Source of the DNA: Wenzhouxiangella limi
Lineage (GTDB): Bacteria; Pseudomonadota; Gammaproteobacteria; Xanthomonadales; Wenzhouxiangellaceae
NCBI RefSeq assembly: GCF_010499265.1
Contig: NZ_JAAGSC010000031.1
Span: forward strand, 372,001-436,000
Reading direction: 5' to 3'
Length of the DNA: 64,000 nucleotides
Shown: one piece after another, positions 14,379 through 22,729 of the stretch
Layout of the letters: every line of letters starts with the position of its first letter
How positions within the stretch are numbered: the first letter of the stretch is position 1
Notes under the pieces: model-generated
What the model saw: only the letters and a program-made list of their open reading frames with translations
What the model was told of the DNA's origin: nothing
The model's database searches: none
Made by a program: the position numbers and the translations under genes

Positions 14379-16937
14379 ATGACTACGATCGAAAGAACGG
14401 GAATGAAGCGAAGAACATTCCTTGGTGGCGCGACCGCAGCCGGTATCGGCGCGGCGCTGGTCAGCAAGGGCTGGGGTGATGCAGCCACCTTTTTTGGCCC
14501 CGACGGTGCCGACATCGAAGGCCTCAAGCAGGCCGGCTACGAGGTTCGCCACACGCTGTGCCTGCAGTGCGGCGCCCAGTGCGGCCTGACCGGTCTGGTC
14601 AAGACCGACGCGCCGGCCGACGGCAAGAATTTCGTCATCTTCGGCAATCAGAACCCCGAACATCCCCAGCGCGGCATGTGCGGCCGCGGCGCGACCGCGC
14701 CGTCGACCTGGAACAGCCCGCTGCGTTTGAAAAAGCCCCTGAAACGGGTGGGCGAGCGCGGTTCCGGCGAGTTCGAGGAAATCAGCTGGGATCAGGCTTT
14801 CGACGAAATCGCTGCCAGGATGGAAACCATCATCGACGAAGACGGTGAGCGGGCGCTGGCGTTTACCCGCCACAACCTGTCTGAAGAGATCTCCTGGTTC
14901 CAGATGCTGAACACGCCGAACCTGATCAGCCAGGCCAGCAGCTGCAACACCGCTGGCGTCGTTGCCCGCCGCTGGATGATGGGCTCGGGCTTTCACCACC
15001 ATGCCTCCGTCGATCCGGATTACGACAACTGCCGCTTCGTGCTGCTGCCCGGACGCACCCTGAGCGCGCCGGTCGGCGCCCAGTGGCGCCTGGCCAAGGC
15101 CAAGGAAAAAGGCGCTAAGGTAGCTTTCCTCAACCCGGCCCACCCCGACACGGCTTACGGCGACGCCGAGTGGATTTCCTGCAAGCCGGCCACCGATGCC
15201 GCCTTCATGCTCGGCCTGGCCCGGATTCTCATCGACGAAAACCGCTTTGATGAGAACTTCGTCCGGCGATATACCAACCTGCCCTACCTGATCAAGGTCG
15301 ACGGTCAGCCGCTCAGCCAGGCCGACCTGGAGGAAGACGGCGACGAAAACCTGTTCAAGGTCTACGACGGCGCCGCCATCGTCGATCACGACGCCGAAGG
15401 CCTGGTGCCGGTGCTGTCCTACGAAGGCGCCGTCACGCTGGCCGACGGCAGCGAAGTTGCCGTCAGGACGGCGTGGGACCTGCTGGTCGAACATCTGGCC
15501 GACTACAGCCCGCAGCAGGTTGCGCAGATGACCGAGGTGCCGGTGGCCACCATCGTACGCATCGCTCGCACCCTGCACAGCATGCAGGGCGTGGTCGAAG
15601 ACACTTGGTACAACACCCGCAACGGCAACGACACCGACGCGGTGATGGCGCTGATGACGGTCAACGGCCTGCTGGGCAACTTTGACAAGCCCGGCGGTCT
15701 GTGCTTCCGGCCCGGCCACGGCGTGCCCGGCGGCTCGCTCAGCCGCGGTTCCGACGGCACGCTCAAGACCCGCCACGGCTATGAACTCCAGCTGCCGCCC
15801 CCAGGAACGCCCATCGACAAGCAGATGTATCCGGAAACCAACGGCACCTTCCACGCCGTCGTCGATTCGGTGTTGGGTGACAACAACGCGCCTTACCGTA
15901 TCCGCGGGCTGTTCGTGGTCGATGCAACGCTGTTCCATCGCGACAGCAACACCAAGCGGATCGAAGAGATGCTTCGAAATCTCGACCTGGTCGTGACCAC
16001 CGACATCATTCATCAGGAAGTCTGCGACTGGTCAGATTATGTCCTGCCGGCCGACATGTTTCTCGAGCGCCGCAAGCTGCGCGGGGTGGGCTGGACGTTC
16101 TCGCCCACCGCCGCCATGGCGCAGGCCGTGACCGAACCGCCGCCGGGCGCCGATGTGCGGCCGATGGAGTGGATCGCCTTTGAAATCGTCCGTCGCCTCT
16201 ACCCGGACCGGGCCAGCGCGCTGGGCTACGAAGATCGTTTCTACAACGATCCCAAGCTGTTCCAGCAAGAATATTTAGGTGCGATCGAGGACAAGCGCAT
16301 CGAAGGCCTGGCCGAAAACTGGGGGCGCAACCCCGCGCAGGTCAAAGAAGAGCTGCTGCGCGAAGGCTTCATCACCTTCCGCGATATCGAGTACGGCAAC
16401 GTGCCCTACAAGCGGTCGTTTGCCTCGCCCAGCGGCAAGCTCGAAATCTATGCCTTCCACCCGGTGCGCCAGGGATACCGCGAGTCCGGACTGGCCCGCC
16501 AGTTCGATCCGCCTGCGTTTACCCTGCCGTCGAGCAACCGCGAGTTCTACATGACCAACGGCAAGAGCGCGTCCGGTTCATCGGCGGTCGCCGGCCTGGC
16601 GTTCTCGACCCAGTACCTGGCCGACAACTCGGTCTGGATCAACCCGCAAGACGCCGAGCGCCTGCAGATTACTGATGGCGCCCAGGTTGAGCTCGAAGGG
16701 CTGGATACCGGCTGGGTTGCCACGGCCACGATGAAAGTGACCCCGAGGATTCATCCGGGCACCCTGTATACCTATTCGTACGTGGGTGGCAATCGCCAGC
16801 CGATCCTGCAGCAGACCGAGGGCTTCGAGGCCCTGGGCAAGGGCGTCAACCCCCACTGGTTCACGACCGGCTGGATCGACCCGCATACCGGCAGTGCCTT
16901 CAACAATGCATCCGTGCGTATTCGCCGGGTTGTTTGA
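14379..16937 (+). CDS. Tat-exported Mo-bisPGD oxidoreductase, catalytic subunit
   Basis: 852 residues. The Tat signal KRRTFLGG (twin Arg 11-12) sends the folded enzyme to the periplasm. A 4Fe-4S site follows (CLQCGAQC, Cys61/64/68, and Cys101 in RGMCGRG), then the molybdopterin domains. Cys189 in ISQASSCNTAGVV sits where the Mo ligand is expected in polysulfide, thiosulfate, tetrathionate and arsenate reductases, and the C-terminal domain (LFSTQYLADNSVWINPQDAE type) closes the cofactor. GGAG precedes the ATG by eight bases; a second ATG lies at 14403. Together with the Fe-S and NrfD subunits this is a Psr/Phs/Ttr/Arr-like respiratory reductase whose substrate I cannot assign. No TorD-type chaperone gene is adjacent. 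Confidence 0.85.
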   Translation: MTTIERTGMKRRTFLGGATAAGIGAALVSKGWGDAATFFGPDGADIEGLKQAGYEVRHTLCLQCGAQCGLTGLVKTDAPADGKNFVIFGNQNPEHPQRGMCGRGATAPSTWNSPLRLKKPLKRVGERGSGEFEEISWDQAFDEIAARMETIIDEDGERALAFTRHNLSEEISWFQMLNTPNLISQASSCNTAGVVARRWMMGSGFHHHASVDPDYDNCRFVLLPGRTLSAPVGAQWRLAKAKEKGAKVAFLNPAHPDTAYGDAEWISCKPATDAAFMLGLARILIDENRFDENFVRRYTNLPYLIKVDGQPLSQADLEEDGDENLFKVYDGAAIVDHDAEGLVPVLSYEGAVTLADGSEVAVRTAWDLLVEHLADYSPQQVAQMTEVPVATIVRIARTLHSMQGVVEDTWYNTRNGNDTDAVMALMTVNGLLGNFDKPGGLCFRPGHGVPGGSLSRGSDGTLKTRHGYELQLPPPGTPIDKQMYPETNGTFHAVVDSVLGDNNAPYRIRGLFVVDATLFHRDSNTKRIEEMLRNLDLVVTTDIIHQEVCDWSDYVLPADMFLERRKLRGVGWTFSPTAAMAQAVTEPPPGADVRPMEWIAFEIVRRLYPDRASALGYEDRFYNDPKLFQQEYLGAIEDKRIEGLAENWGRNPAQVKEELLREGFITFRDIEYGNVPYKRSFASPSGKLEIYAFHPVRQGYRESGLARQFDPPAFTLPSSNREFYMTNGKSASGSSAVAGLAFSTQYLADNSVWINPQDAERLQITDGAQVELEGLDTGWVATATMKVTPRIHPGTLYTYSYVGGNRQPILQQTEGFEALGKGVNPHWFTTGWIDPHTGSAFNNASVRIRRVV

Positions 16938-16963
16938 CTAGCGTCTTCTAGAGGAGAATCAAC

Positions 16964-17566
16964 ATGCGTTTACGCAGAGGACAAGAACCGACCCGCCGGC
17001 TGGCCCACGTCTGGAACGAGGCCAACTGCACCGCCTGCGGAGCCTGCATCATCGCCTGTACGGCAACCAATGCCCCGGAAATGATGCATCGCAAGGAAAA
17101 AGGCTGGGACTCCCTGGCCTCCAACATCCGGCGCATCGAAAGCCAGAATGCGCAGGGACAGCCCACGATGATGCTCAACCAGTGCCAGCACTGCGAGGAT
17201 GCGCCGTGCGTGCACACCTGCCCGTTCGGCGCCGTGCACTACACCACCGACGGCCTGGTCGACATCGACGAGCGTTTGTGCATCGGCTGCAGCTACTGTG
17301 TCGCAGCCTGCCCGTACAACGTGCGCTGGATGCATCCGGAGACGGGTTTGCCGAACAAATGCATGGGTAGCGCCTGCCTGGAGCTGGTGGCGGCCAATCA
17401 GCAGCCGGCCTGCGTCCAGGCCTGCCCGGCCAATGCGCGCGACTTCGGTGATCTGAACGATCCGAGCAGCAGCGTCAGCCAGACGCTTCGACGCCTGCCC
17501 AACCGCGTGCTGCTCGAAACCGCCGGCACCAAACCCAAGTACTTCATCGTGGAGAGCTCATCATGA
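16964..17566 (+). CDS. Four-cluster Fe-S electron-transfer subunit
   Basis: 200 residues, no signal peptide, so it is probably carried out by the Tat signal of the catalytic subunit. There are four cysteine groups: 22/25/28/32, 74/77/82/86, 106/109/112/116 and 133/138/150/154. The first three have normal DmsB/PsrB spacing. The fourth is CxxxxC instead of the usual CxxC (KCMGSACLEL), a two-residue insertion that could alter one cluster. It ends with PANARDFGDLNDPSSSVS, typical of the family. AGGAG precedes the ATG, and the stop overlaps the NrfD start in ATGA. Confidence 0.88.
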   Translation: MRLRRGQEPTRRLAHVWNEANCTACGACIIACTATNAPEMMHRKEKGWDSLASNIRRIESQNAQGQPTMMLNQCQHCEDAPCVHTCPFGAVHYTTDGLVDIDERLCIGCSYCVAACPYNVRWMHPETGLPNKCMGSACLELVAANQQPACVQACPANARDFGDLNDPSSSVSQTLRRLPNRVLLETAGTKPKYFIVESSS

Positions 17567-18468
17567 ATGTCGCCGACCTTACCCTTCAAGCCGATGTCGC
17601 CCACTGGAGCTGGACGATCGCGATCTTCCTCTGGTTTGTCGGCATTGCCGGCATGGGCTCCGTGGCCTACTACTTCAGCCGCAAGGCACCGCTGGCGATC
17701 ACGATTCTTGTATCGCTGATCGTCGGCCTGCTGTTCGTGGTCAGCCACTTGACCCGCTGGTGGAATCTCCCGGTCACGATCTTCTACGCCGTTTTGGAGT
17801 TGTCGTTCAACTTTCAGTCGTGGATGTTCTGGGGCTTTGCCATCCTGTCGGTCCACCTGGTGCTTTCAGCCGTCGTTGTTGTTGCCAATATCCCGTACCT
17901 GCAGCGTTTCTGGTTCCTGCGCTGGGCCGCGGTGTTGAACAAGAGCAATCTGTTCCTCGGTCTGTTCGCCTTCGCCGGCTTCGGGTCCACTGTCTACAGC
18001 GGCTTTCTGCTGTCGACCGCCGCCGGCGTGCCGTTATGGAACACGGCCCTGATTCCGGTGCTTTGGGTCATCAGCGCCAGCGTCGCAACGGTTGCCTTGA
18101 TCGAGCTGTTTTATGTCCTGGGCTGGACCGACGAGCGGGAAGCTGCGTTCGGGCTGCGTTTAGGAATGGGGCTGGACGTGATGAAACTGCTGGCGGTGCT
18201 GGCCTTCATCCACATCAGCCTCACCGTTGGCACGATGGGCGCCCAGATCGGGGCGGCGCGAATGTTTTCCGGTGACCTGGCCCTGATGACCTGGATCGGC
18301 GTGATCGGCATCGGCATTTTTGTGCCCTTGGCGATCGGTGGCCTGAGCCTGCTGATCGGAAAGAAGAAGCCGCTACTGATCGTCTCCTCGGTCGCGGCCC
18401 TGGCCGGCGTTCTGTTTTTGAGAGCGGTGGTCCTGCTGGCCGGTGTCTGGGAGCCGCTGGTGATCTGA
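17563..18468 (+). CDS. NrfD/PsrC-type membrane anchor subunit
   Basis: 301 residues with about eight to nine predicted membrane helices. The first has WSWTIAIFLWFVGIAGMGSV, followed by SHLTRWWNLP and a long LELSFNFQSWMFWGFAI helix typical of the family. NrfD-type subunits take electrons from menaquinol or ubiquinol, or pass them to it, without heme. It is translationally coupled to the Fe-S subunit and closes the operon, with a strong terminator 30 bases downstream. Together the three genes form a complete quinol-linked periplasmic Mo enzyme. Confidence 0.85.
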   Translation: MNVADLTLQADVAHWSWTIAIFLWFVGIAGMGSVAYYFSRKAPLAITILVSLIVGLLFVVSHLTRWWNLPVTIFYAVLELSFNFQSWMFWGFAILSVHLVLSAVVVVANIPYLQRFWFLRWAAVLNKSNLFLGLFAFAGFGSTVYSGFLLSTAAGVPLWNTALIPVLWVISASVATVALIELFYVLGWTDEREAAFGLRLGMGLDVMKLLAVLAFIHISLTVGTMGAQIGAARMFSGDLALMTWIGVIGIGIFVPLAIGGLSLLIGKKKPLLIVSSVAALAGVLFLRAVVLLAGVWEPLVI

Positions 18469-18497
18469 ACTGGCCCCGCTTTACAGGCCGGCAGTAG

Positions 18498-18532
18498 AAC
18501 GCCCCGGGTCGCTGACCCGGGGCGTTTTTTTT
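18498..18532 (+). terminator. Rho-independent terminator of the Mo-enzyme operon
   Basis: A perfect 13-base-pair stem AACGCCCCGGGTC / GACCCGGGGCGTT with a GCT loop (18511-18513) runs into a T-run ending at 18532. It stands 30 bases after the NrfD stop. Confidence 0.92.
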
Positions 18533-18608
18533 GTCGCAAGGGGCAAGACGCGTCTGGAGCAGCCGGGCGACTAGAATGGAACGCAACTTAGCCGCCAGGA
18601 ATCTCTCT

Positions 18609-19091
18609 ATGCCCAGTTTCGATATCGTTTCGGAGGTCGACCACCATGAGTTGGCCAACGCCGTCGATCAGGCCAATCGGGAAGTCGCCACCCGTTTTGA
18701 TTTCAAGGGAACCGAGTCTTCTTTTGACCTGGCCAATCAGCTCATTACGCTCAAGACCGAGTCGGAGTTCCAGCTCGACCAGATGCTGGACATGCTGTAT
18801 TCAAAGCTCGCAAAACGCGGTATCGACCTGGAGTGCGCCGATCCACAGGATCCGGAAATCATGGCCAAGACCGCCAGCCGGCAGGTCCTGATCCGCGAGG
18901 GGATCGACCGGGACGATGCGCGCGACATCGTCAAACGCATCAAGGCAGCCAAGCTCAAGGTGCAGACCAGCGTTCAGGGCGACGAGGTCCGCGTGTCGGG
19001 CAAGAAGCGAGACGACCTCCAGGCCGTCATCGCGCTGTTGAAAGGAGCCGAGCTCGGGCTGCCGCTGCAGTTCAAGAATTTTCGCGACTAG
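18609..19091 (+). CDS. yajQ: YajQ family nucleotide-binding protein
   Basis: 160 residues, full length for the family. It starts MPSFDIVSEVDHHELANAVD and contains EVATRFDFKGTES, a repeated alpha-beta fold, and ends LGLPLQFKNFRD. YajQ proteins bind nucleotides including c-di-GMP (shown in Xanthomonas) and act with transcription factors. It is a single gene between two terminators, and the start is fixed by family length. Confidence 0.95.
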   Translation: MPSFDIVSEVDHHELANAVDQANREVATRFDFKGTESSFDLANQLITLKTESEFQLDQMLDMLYSKLAKRGIDLECADPQDPEIMAKTASRQVLIREGIDRDDARDIVKRIKAAKLKVQTSVQGDEVRVSGKKRDDLQAVIALLKGAELGLPLQFKNFRD

Positions 19092-19127
19092 CGGGCAGCG
19101 GGATTGCGCTGCCCTGCCCGCCGTTTT
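19091..19127 (+). terminator. Terminator between yajQ and nrdJb
   Basis: GCGGGCA (19091-19097) pairs with TGCCCGC (19115-19121) just before CGTTTTT; an alternative inner stem GGGCAGCG/CGCTGCCC (19093-19100, 19107-19114) overlaps it. It lies between convergent genes and starts on the last base of the yajQ stop codon. Confidence 0.6.
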
Positions 19128-19142
19128 TCAATCGGGCAAGGT

Positions 19143-19901
19143 TCAGCCGCACTTGGAATACCCGCAGGCCAGACAGGTCTGACAACCGTCCAGCACCACC
19201 ATGGCCTTGGTGCTGCACTTGTGGCAGACGGCAGCCGAAGCCGGATAGGAGGCTTCGGCTGAATCCGGCGCCGCCGCTTCAGTCAGGGTTTTTTTTTCCG
19301 CCGCCGGGGCCGAGGAATCCTGCTGTTCTCGCGCTTCGTATTCGGCCCGCTTCTGCTCGAGGATCAGCTGCTGCTGTTCACTGAGCTCGTCGGGCTCGAT
19401 CAGGCCGATACGCTTGAGATGGTGCTCGACCACCGCTCCGATATCGGCCACGATCGAGGGCACGAAGCGTCCGCCGGGCTTGAAATAGCCGCCCTTGGGA
19501 TCGAACACGGCCTGTAGTTCTTCGCACAGGAAGGTCACGTCGCCGCCCTTGCGAAAGACCGCCGACATGACCCGGGTCAGGGCCACGATCCACTGGAAGT
19601 GGTCCATGTTTTTGGAGTTGATGAAAATCTCGAACGGTCGCCGCTGCTCGTGTTCGGTGCCGGAGTTGAGCACGATGTCGTTGATCGTCACGTACAGGGC
19701 GTGGTCGTCAAGCGGGGTGCGGATCTTGTAGGTGGCACCCTCCAGGCATTCCATCCCTTCCGGACGCTCGAGCTTTTCATGCATGCGGATGATTTCGGCC
19801 TTGCGCGGTGCAGTCGCCGCGGATTCACCCTCATCCATATTCTGGCTTTTGTTATCACCCACTTGATAACCCACGATTTTCTTGTCGATTTTTACCGTCA
19901 T
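19143..19901 (-). CDS. nrdJb: B12-dependent ribonucleotide reductase, small part (NrdJb)
   Basis: 252 residues. It carries the TSCPD domain (LEGATYKIRTPLDDHALYVT, LTRVMSAVFRKGGDVTFL, QAVFDPKGGYFKPGGRFVPS) and a C-terminal zinc-ribbon-like tail with CHKC, CQTCLACGYSKCG. In single-chain NrdJ/NrdZ enzymes this is the C-terminal part that renews the active-site disulfide. Here, as in Pseudomonas, it is a separate gene 20 bases after nrdJa and surely works with it. A Glu/Gln/Ala-rich linker of about 40 residues separates the two domains. Confidence 0.88.
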   Translation of the reverse strand: MTVKIDKKIVGYQVGDNKSQNMDEGESAATAPRKAEIIRMHEKLERPEGMECLEGATYKIRTPLDDHALYVTINDIVLNSGTEHEQRRPFEIFINSKNMDHFQWIVALTRVMSAVFRKGGDVTFLCEELQAVFDPKGGYFKPGGRFVPSIVADIGAVVEHHLKRIGLIEPDELSEQQQLILEQKRAEYEAREQQDSSAPAAEKKTLTEAAAPDSAEASYPASAAVCHKCSTKAMVVLDGCQTCLACGYSKCG

Positions 19902-19921
19902 GATGGTTCTCTCGCCTGAAG

Positions 19922-22066
19922 CTAGAATTTTCCGTAATACCCTTCCTTGAGGGCATCGAACAGGTTGGCCGCCGTATGAAGCTCGCCGTCATACTCGACT
20001 TCCTCGTGTCCCTTGAGCTCTACGGTCGATCCGTCTTCGAGCTCGAAGGTATACGTCGTTGACTCGAGATCCTTGTCGGTGACCAGCACGCCCTGGAAGG
20101 CCTCGGGGTTGAAGCGGAAGGTCGTGCAACCCTTGAGCCCCTGCTCCCAGGCAAACAGGTAGATGTCCTTGAAATCCTCGTACGGGTAGTCGGTGGGCAC
20201 GTTGGCGGTCTTGGAAATGGAGGAATCGATCCATTTCTGGGCCGCGGCCTGGATGGCGACGTGCTCCCGGGGGGTGATGGTCTCGGCGGTCAGGAAGTAG
20301 TCCGGCAGTTGTTCGTCGGGATTTTCGGAATACGGCATGGCTGCCGGATTGATCAGGGTTCTGTAAGCCAGCAGCTCATAGGAATAGACGCTGACCTTCT
20401 CCTTGCTCTTTCGGCCCTCGCGGATCACGTTGCGGTTGTAGTGGTGAGCAAAGCTGGGCTCGATGCCGTTGGAGGCGTTGTTGGCCAGCGACAGCGAAAT
20501 GGTGCCGGTCGGAGCGATCGATGTGTGGTGGCTGAAACGCGCGCCGGTTTCGGCCAGTCGATCGACCAGCTCGGGTGCGACTTCGGCCACCTTCTGCATG
20601 TAGCGGCTGTAGCGGGCATGCAGCAGGCGTCCCGGTATCCGGTCGCCGGGCTTGTAGCCGTCTTTTTTCATCTCCGGGCGCAGGCGCAGCATCTGGGCGG
20701 TGACTTCGAATTCGTCTTTCATAATCGGCGCCGGACCCTTTTCCTCGGCCAGCTCCAGTGCGGTTTCCCAGCCGGCCACGGCCATTTCGCGCGCCACCTT
20801 TTCGGTGAACTCTAGCGAGTCCGGCTGCCCATAGCGCATGCGCAGCATGGTCAGGGTGGAGCCGAGACCGAGAAAGCCCATGCCGTGCCGGCGCTTGTAC
20901 TCGATCTCGCGCTGCTGTTCGGGCAACGGCAGGCCGTTGACCTCGACGACGTTGTCGAGCATGCGGGTGAAGATCTTGACCGTGCGTCGATATTCGTCCC
21001 AGTTGAAGCGTGCCTGCTCGGTGAACGGGTCTTCCACAAACCGGGTCAGATTGACCGAACCGAGCAGGCAGGCACCATACGGCGGCAGCGGCTGCTCGCC
21101 GCAGGGGTTGGTCGCCCGGATGTTCTCGCACCACCAGTTGTTGTTCTGCTCATTGATGCGATCGACCAGAACGAAGCCGGGTTCGGCAAAATCGTAGGTG
21201 GAGGTCATAATCATGTTCCACAGCCGCCGCGCCGGCACGGTGCGGTAGACCCTGCAGGCCACCAGCCCCTCCTCGTCGGTTACGTAGCCTTCGGTGGCCG
21301 GCCAGTCGCGCCAGACCACCTGTTCAGGATCCTTGAGATCGAGATCATCAACTTCGGTTTTTAGCACCGGGAAAGCCAGTGGCCAGTCGGTATCGGCCTG
21401 CACCGCGCGAATGAAATCGTCGGTGATGAGCAGGGAGCAGTTGAACTGGCGAAGGACGCCGTTTTCACGCTTGGCGCGAATAAAGTCCATCACGTCGGGA
21501 TGGGAGATGTCGAAGGTCGCCATCTGCGCCCCGCGGCGTCCGCCGGCGGAGGAGACGGTAAAGCACATCTTGTCGTAGATGTCCATGAACGACATCGGCC
21601 CGGAGGTATGGGCGCCGGCGCCGGAGACGTAGGCGCCCTTGGGCCGCAGGGTCGAGAATTCGTAGCCGATCCCGCAGCCCGCCTTGAGGGTCAGCCCGGC
21701 TTCATGGACCTTGCCGAGGATGTCGTGCATGGAATCGCCGATGGTGCCGGAGACCGTGCAGTTGATGGTCGAAGTCGCCGGCTTGTGGGCCTGGGCCCCG
21801 GCGTTGGAGGTAATCCGCCCGGCCGGGATCGCGCCGCGCCGCAGCGCCCAGAGAAACTCCCGGAACCAGAGCTCGCGCAGTTCAGGCGTGGCCTCCACGC
21901 TCGATAGCGCACGGGCCACCCGCCGATACGTATCGTCGATCTCGGTGTCGAGAACTTCCCCCGTTTTTGCTTTCAGCCGGTACTTCTTGTCCCAGATGTC
22001 CAGCGATGCTTCCTGAAACGCGATTTCCGGAAGCGCCGCCGTCAAGGCTTCTGCCGAAACACTCAT
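19922..22066 (-). CDS. nrdJa: Adenosylcobalamin-dependent ribonucleotide reductase, large part (NrdJa)
   Basis: 714 residues. It reduces ribonucleotides using a radical made from coenzyme B12, without oxygen. The barrel shows TSTINCTVSGTIGDSM with the first active cysteine, GGRRGAQMATFDISHPDV, NPCGEQPLPPYGACLLGSVN with the radical cysteine region, and the late HHTSIAPTGTISLSLANNAS and DSSISKTANVP segments. All are typical of class II enzymes. The C-terminal cysteines are supplied by nrdJb. Two NrdR-like boxes lie upstream. No class I or III reductase is seen in this window. Confidence 0.95.
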   Translation of the reverse strand: MSVSAEALTAALPEIAFQEASLDIWDKKYRLKAKTGEVLDTEIDDTYRRVARALSSVEATPELRELWFREFLWALRRGAIPAGRITSNAGAQAHKPATSTINCTVSGTIGDSMHDILGKVHEAGLTLKAGCGIGYEFSTLRPKGAYVSGAGAHTSGPMSFMDIYDKMCFTVSSAGGRRGAQMATFDISHPDVMDFIRAKRENGVLRQFNCSLLITDDFIRAVQADTDWPLAFPVLKTEVDDLDLKDPEQVVWRDWPATEGYVTDEEGLVACRVYRTVPARRLWNMIMTSTYDFAEPGFVLVDRINEQNNNWWCENIRATNPCGEQPLPPYGACLLGSVNLTRFVEDPFTEQARFNWDEYRRTVKIFTRMLDNVVEVNGLPLPEQQREIEYKRRHGMGFLGLGSTLTMLRMRYGQPDSLEFTEKVAREMAVAGWETALELAEEKGPAPIMKDEFEVTAQMLRLRPEMKKDGYKPGDRIPGRLLHARYSRYMQKVAEVAPELVDRLAETGARFSHHTSIAPTGTISLSLANNASNGIEPSFAHHYNRNVIREGRKSKEKVSVYSYELLAYRTLINPAAMPYSENPDEQLPDYFLTAETITPREHVAIQAAAQKWIDSSISKTANVPTDYPYEDFKDIYLFAWEQGLKGCTTFRFNPEAFQGVLVTDKDLESTTYTFELEDGSTVELKGHEEVEYDGELHTAANLFDALKEGYYGKF

Positions 22067-22128
22067 GCCACAACCTCTTGATTAATACGAACAGTTTGTA
22101 CTTATGCACAGGTTGCCAACGCGCTTGT

Positions 22129-22144
22129 TCACAACCTGTTGTGC
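22129..22144. promoter_or_regulatory. NrdR-like box 1
   Basis: CACAAC-CT-GTTGTG (22130-22143) is a near-perfect palindrome of the ACA..N..TGT type, inside a 16-base site. Its centre is 32 bases from that of box 2, the three-turn spacing normal for paired NrdR boxes. It lies about 65-80 bases upstream of nrdJa, beside a TATAAA (minus strand, 22150-22145) that may be the -10. Confidence 0.65.
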
Positions 22145-22160
22145 TTTATATGGCCGCAAG

Positions 22161-22176
22161 CCACAACATATTGTGT
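22161..22176. promoter_or_regulatory. NrdR-like box 2
   Basis: CCACAACATATTGTGT (22161-22176) fits the NrdR consensus ACAC.ATATNTTGTGT-type palindrome well. Paired with box 1 it brackets the probable -10 of nrdJa, so NrdR would repress when deoxynucleotides are plentiful. It is also upstream of the divergent trmL. Confidence 0.7.
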
Positions 22177-22239
22177 TGCGGTCATGTACCTTACGCGGAG
22201 TCGCCAATAGAATCAAGTGTCGTTTTCCCACTGTCGGCC

Positions 22240-22722
22240 ATGTTCGATATCGTCTTGTTCCAGCCCGAAATTCCGCCCAACACCGGCAATATCATGCGCC
22301 TGTGCGTCAACGCACCGGCGCGTTTGCATCTGATCGAACCCCTGGGTTTCCGGCTGGACGAGCGCAGCCTCAGGCGCGCCGGGATGGATTATCGAGGCCA
22401 GACCGATTACCGCTGCCATCGCGACCTGGAGGCCTGTCGAGAAGCCCTGGGTGATCGGCGGTGGGTGGCCCTGAGTGCGCGCGGGCAGTCTCGACTGGAT
22501 AGCTGGGATTTCGAGCCGGACGACGTGCTGTTGTTTGGCAGCGAAACGCGAGGTCTGCCCGACGCAGAACTCCAGGCCCTGCCACCGGAAAGACGCCTGT
22601 TTATCCCCCAGTGCCCGGGCGCGCGCAGCCTCAACCTATCCAACGCGGTCGCTGTGGTGCTCTACGAGGCCTGGCGCCAGCAAGCGTTTGCCGGCGCCGC
22701 CGATCCGACTCCAAGAGGCTAG
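22240..22722 (+). CDS. trmL: tRNA (cytidine/uridine-34 2'-O)-methyltransferase TrmL
   Basis: 160 residues. A SPOUT-fold enzyme that methylates the wobble ribose of tRNA-Leu isoacceptors. It starts MFDIVLFQPEIPPNTGNIMR, the hallmark of the family. It has the knot motifs LLFGSETRGLP and LFIPQCPGARSLNLSNAVAV, where SAM binds. It is divergent from nrdJa and convergent with gpsA (seven bases apart). In E. coli trmL also lies near secB-gpsA, so the neighbourhood is conserved. Confidence 0.95.
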   Translation: MFDIVLFQPEIPPNTGNIMRLCVNAPARLHLIEPLGFRLDERSLRRAGMDYRGQTDYRCHRDLEACREALGDRRWVALSARGQSRLDSWDFEPDDVLLFGSETRGLPDAELQALPPERRLFIPQCPGARSLNLSNAVAVVLYEAWRQQAFAGAADPTPRG

Positions 22723-22729
22723 TGATCGG

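Noticed and set aside
14313-16013. 566-codon minus-strand frame opposite the Mo enzyme
   Set aside because: Shadow of a well-identified gene, with the typical low-complexity antisense composition.
22081-22239. Cobalamin riboswitch before nrdJa
   Set aside because: The space is too short and no B12-box-like element is seen; the NrdR boxes explain the region better.
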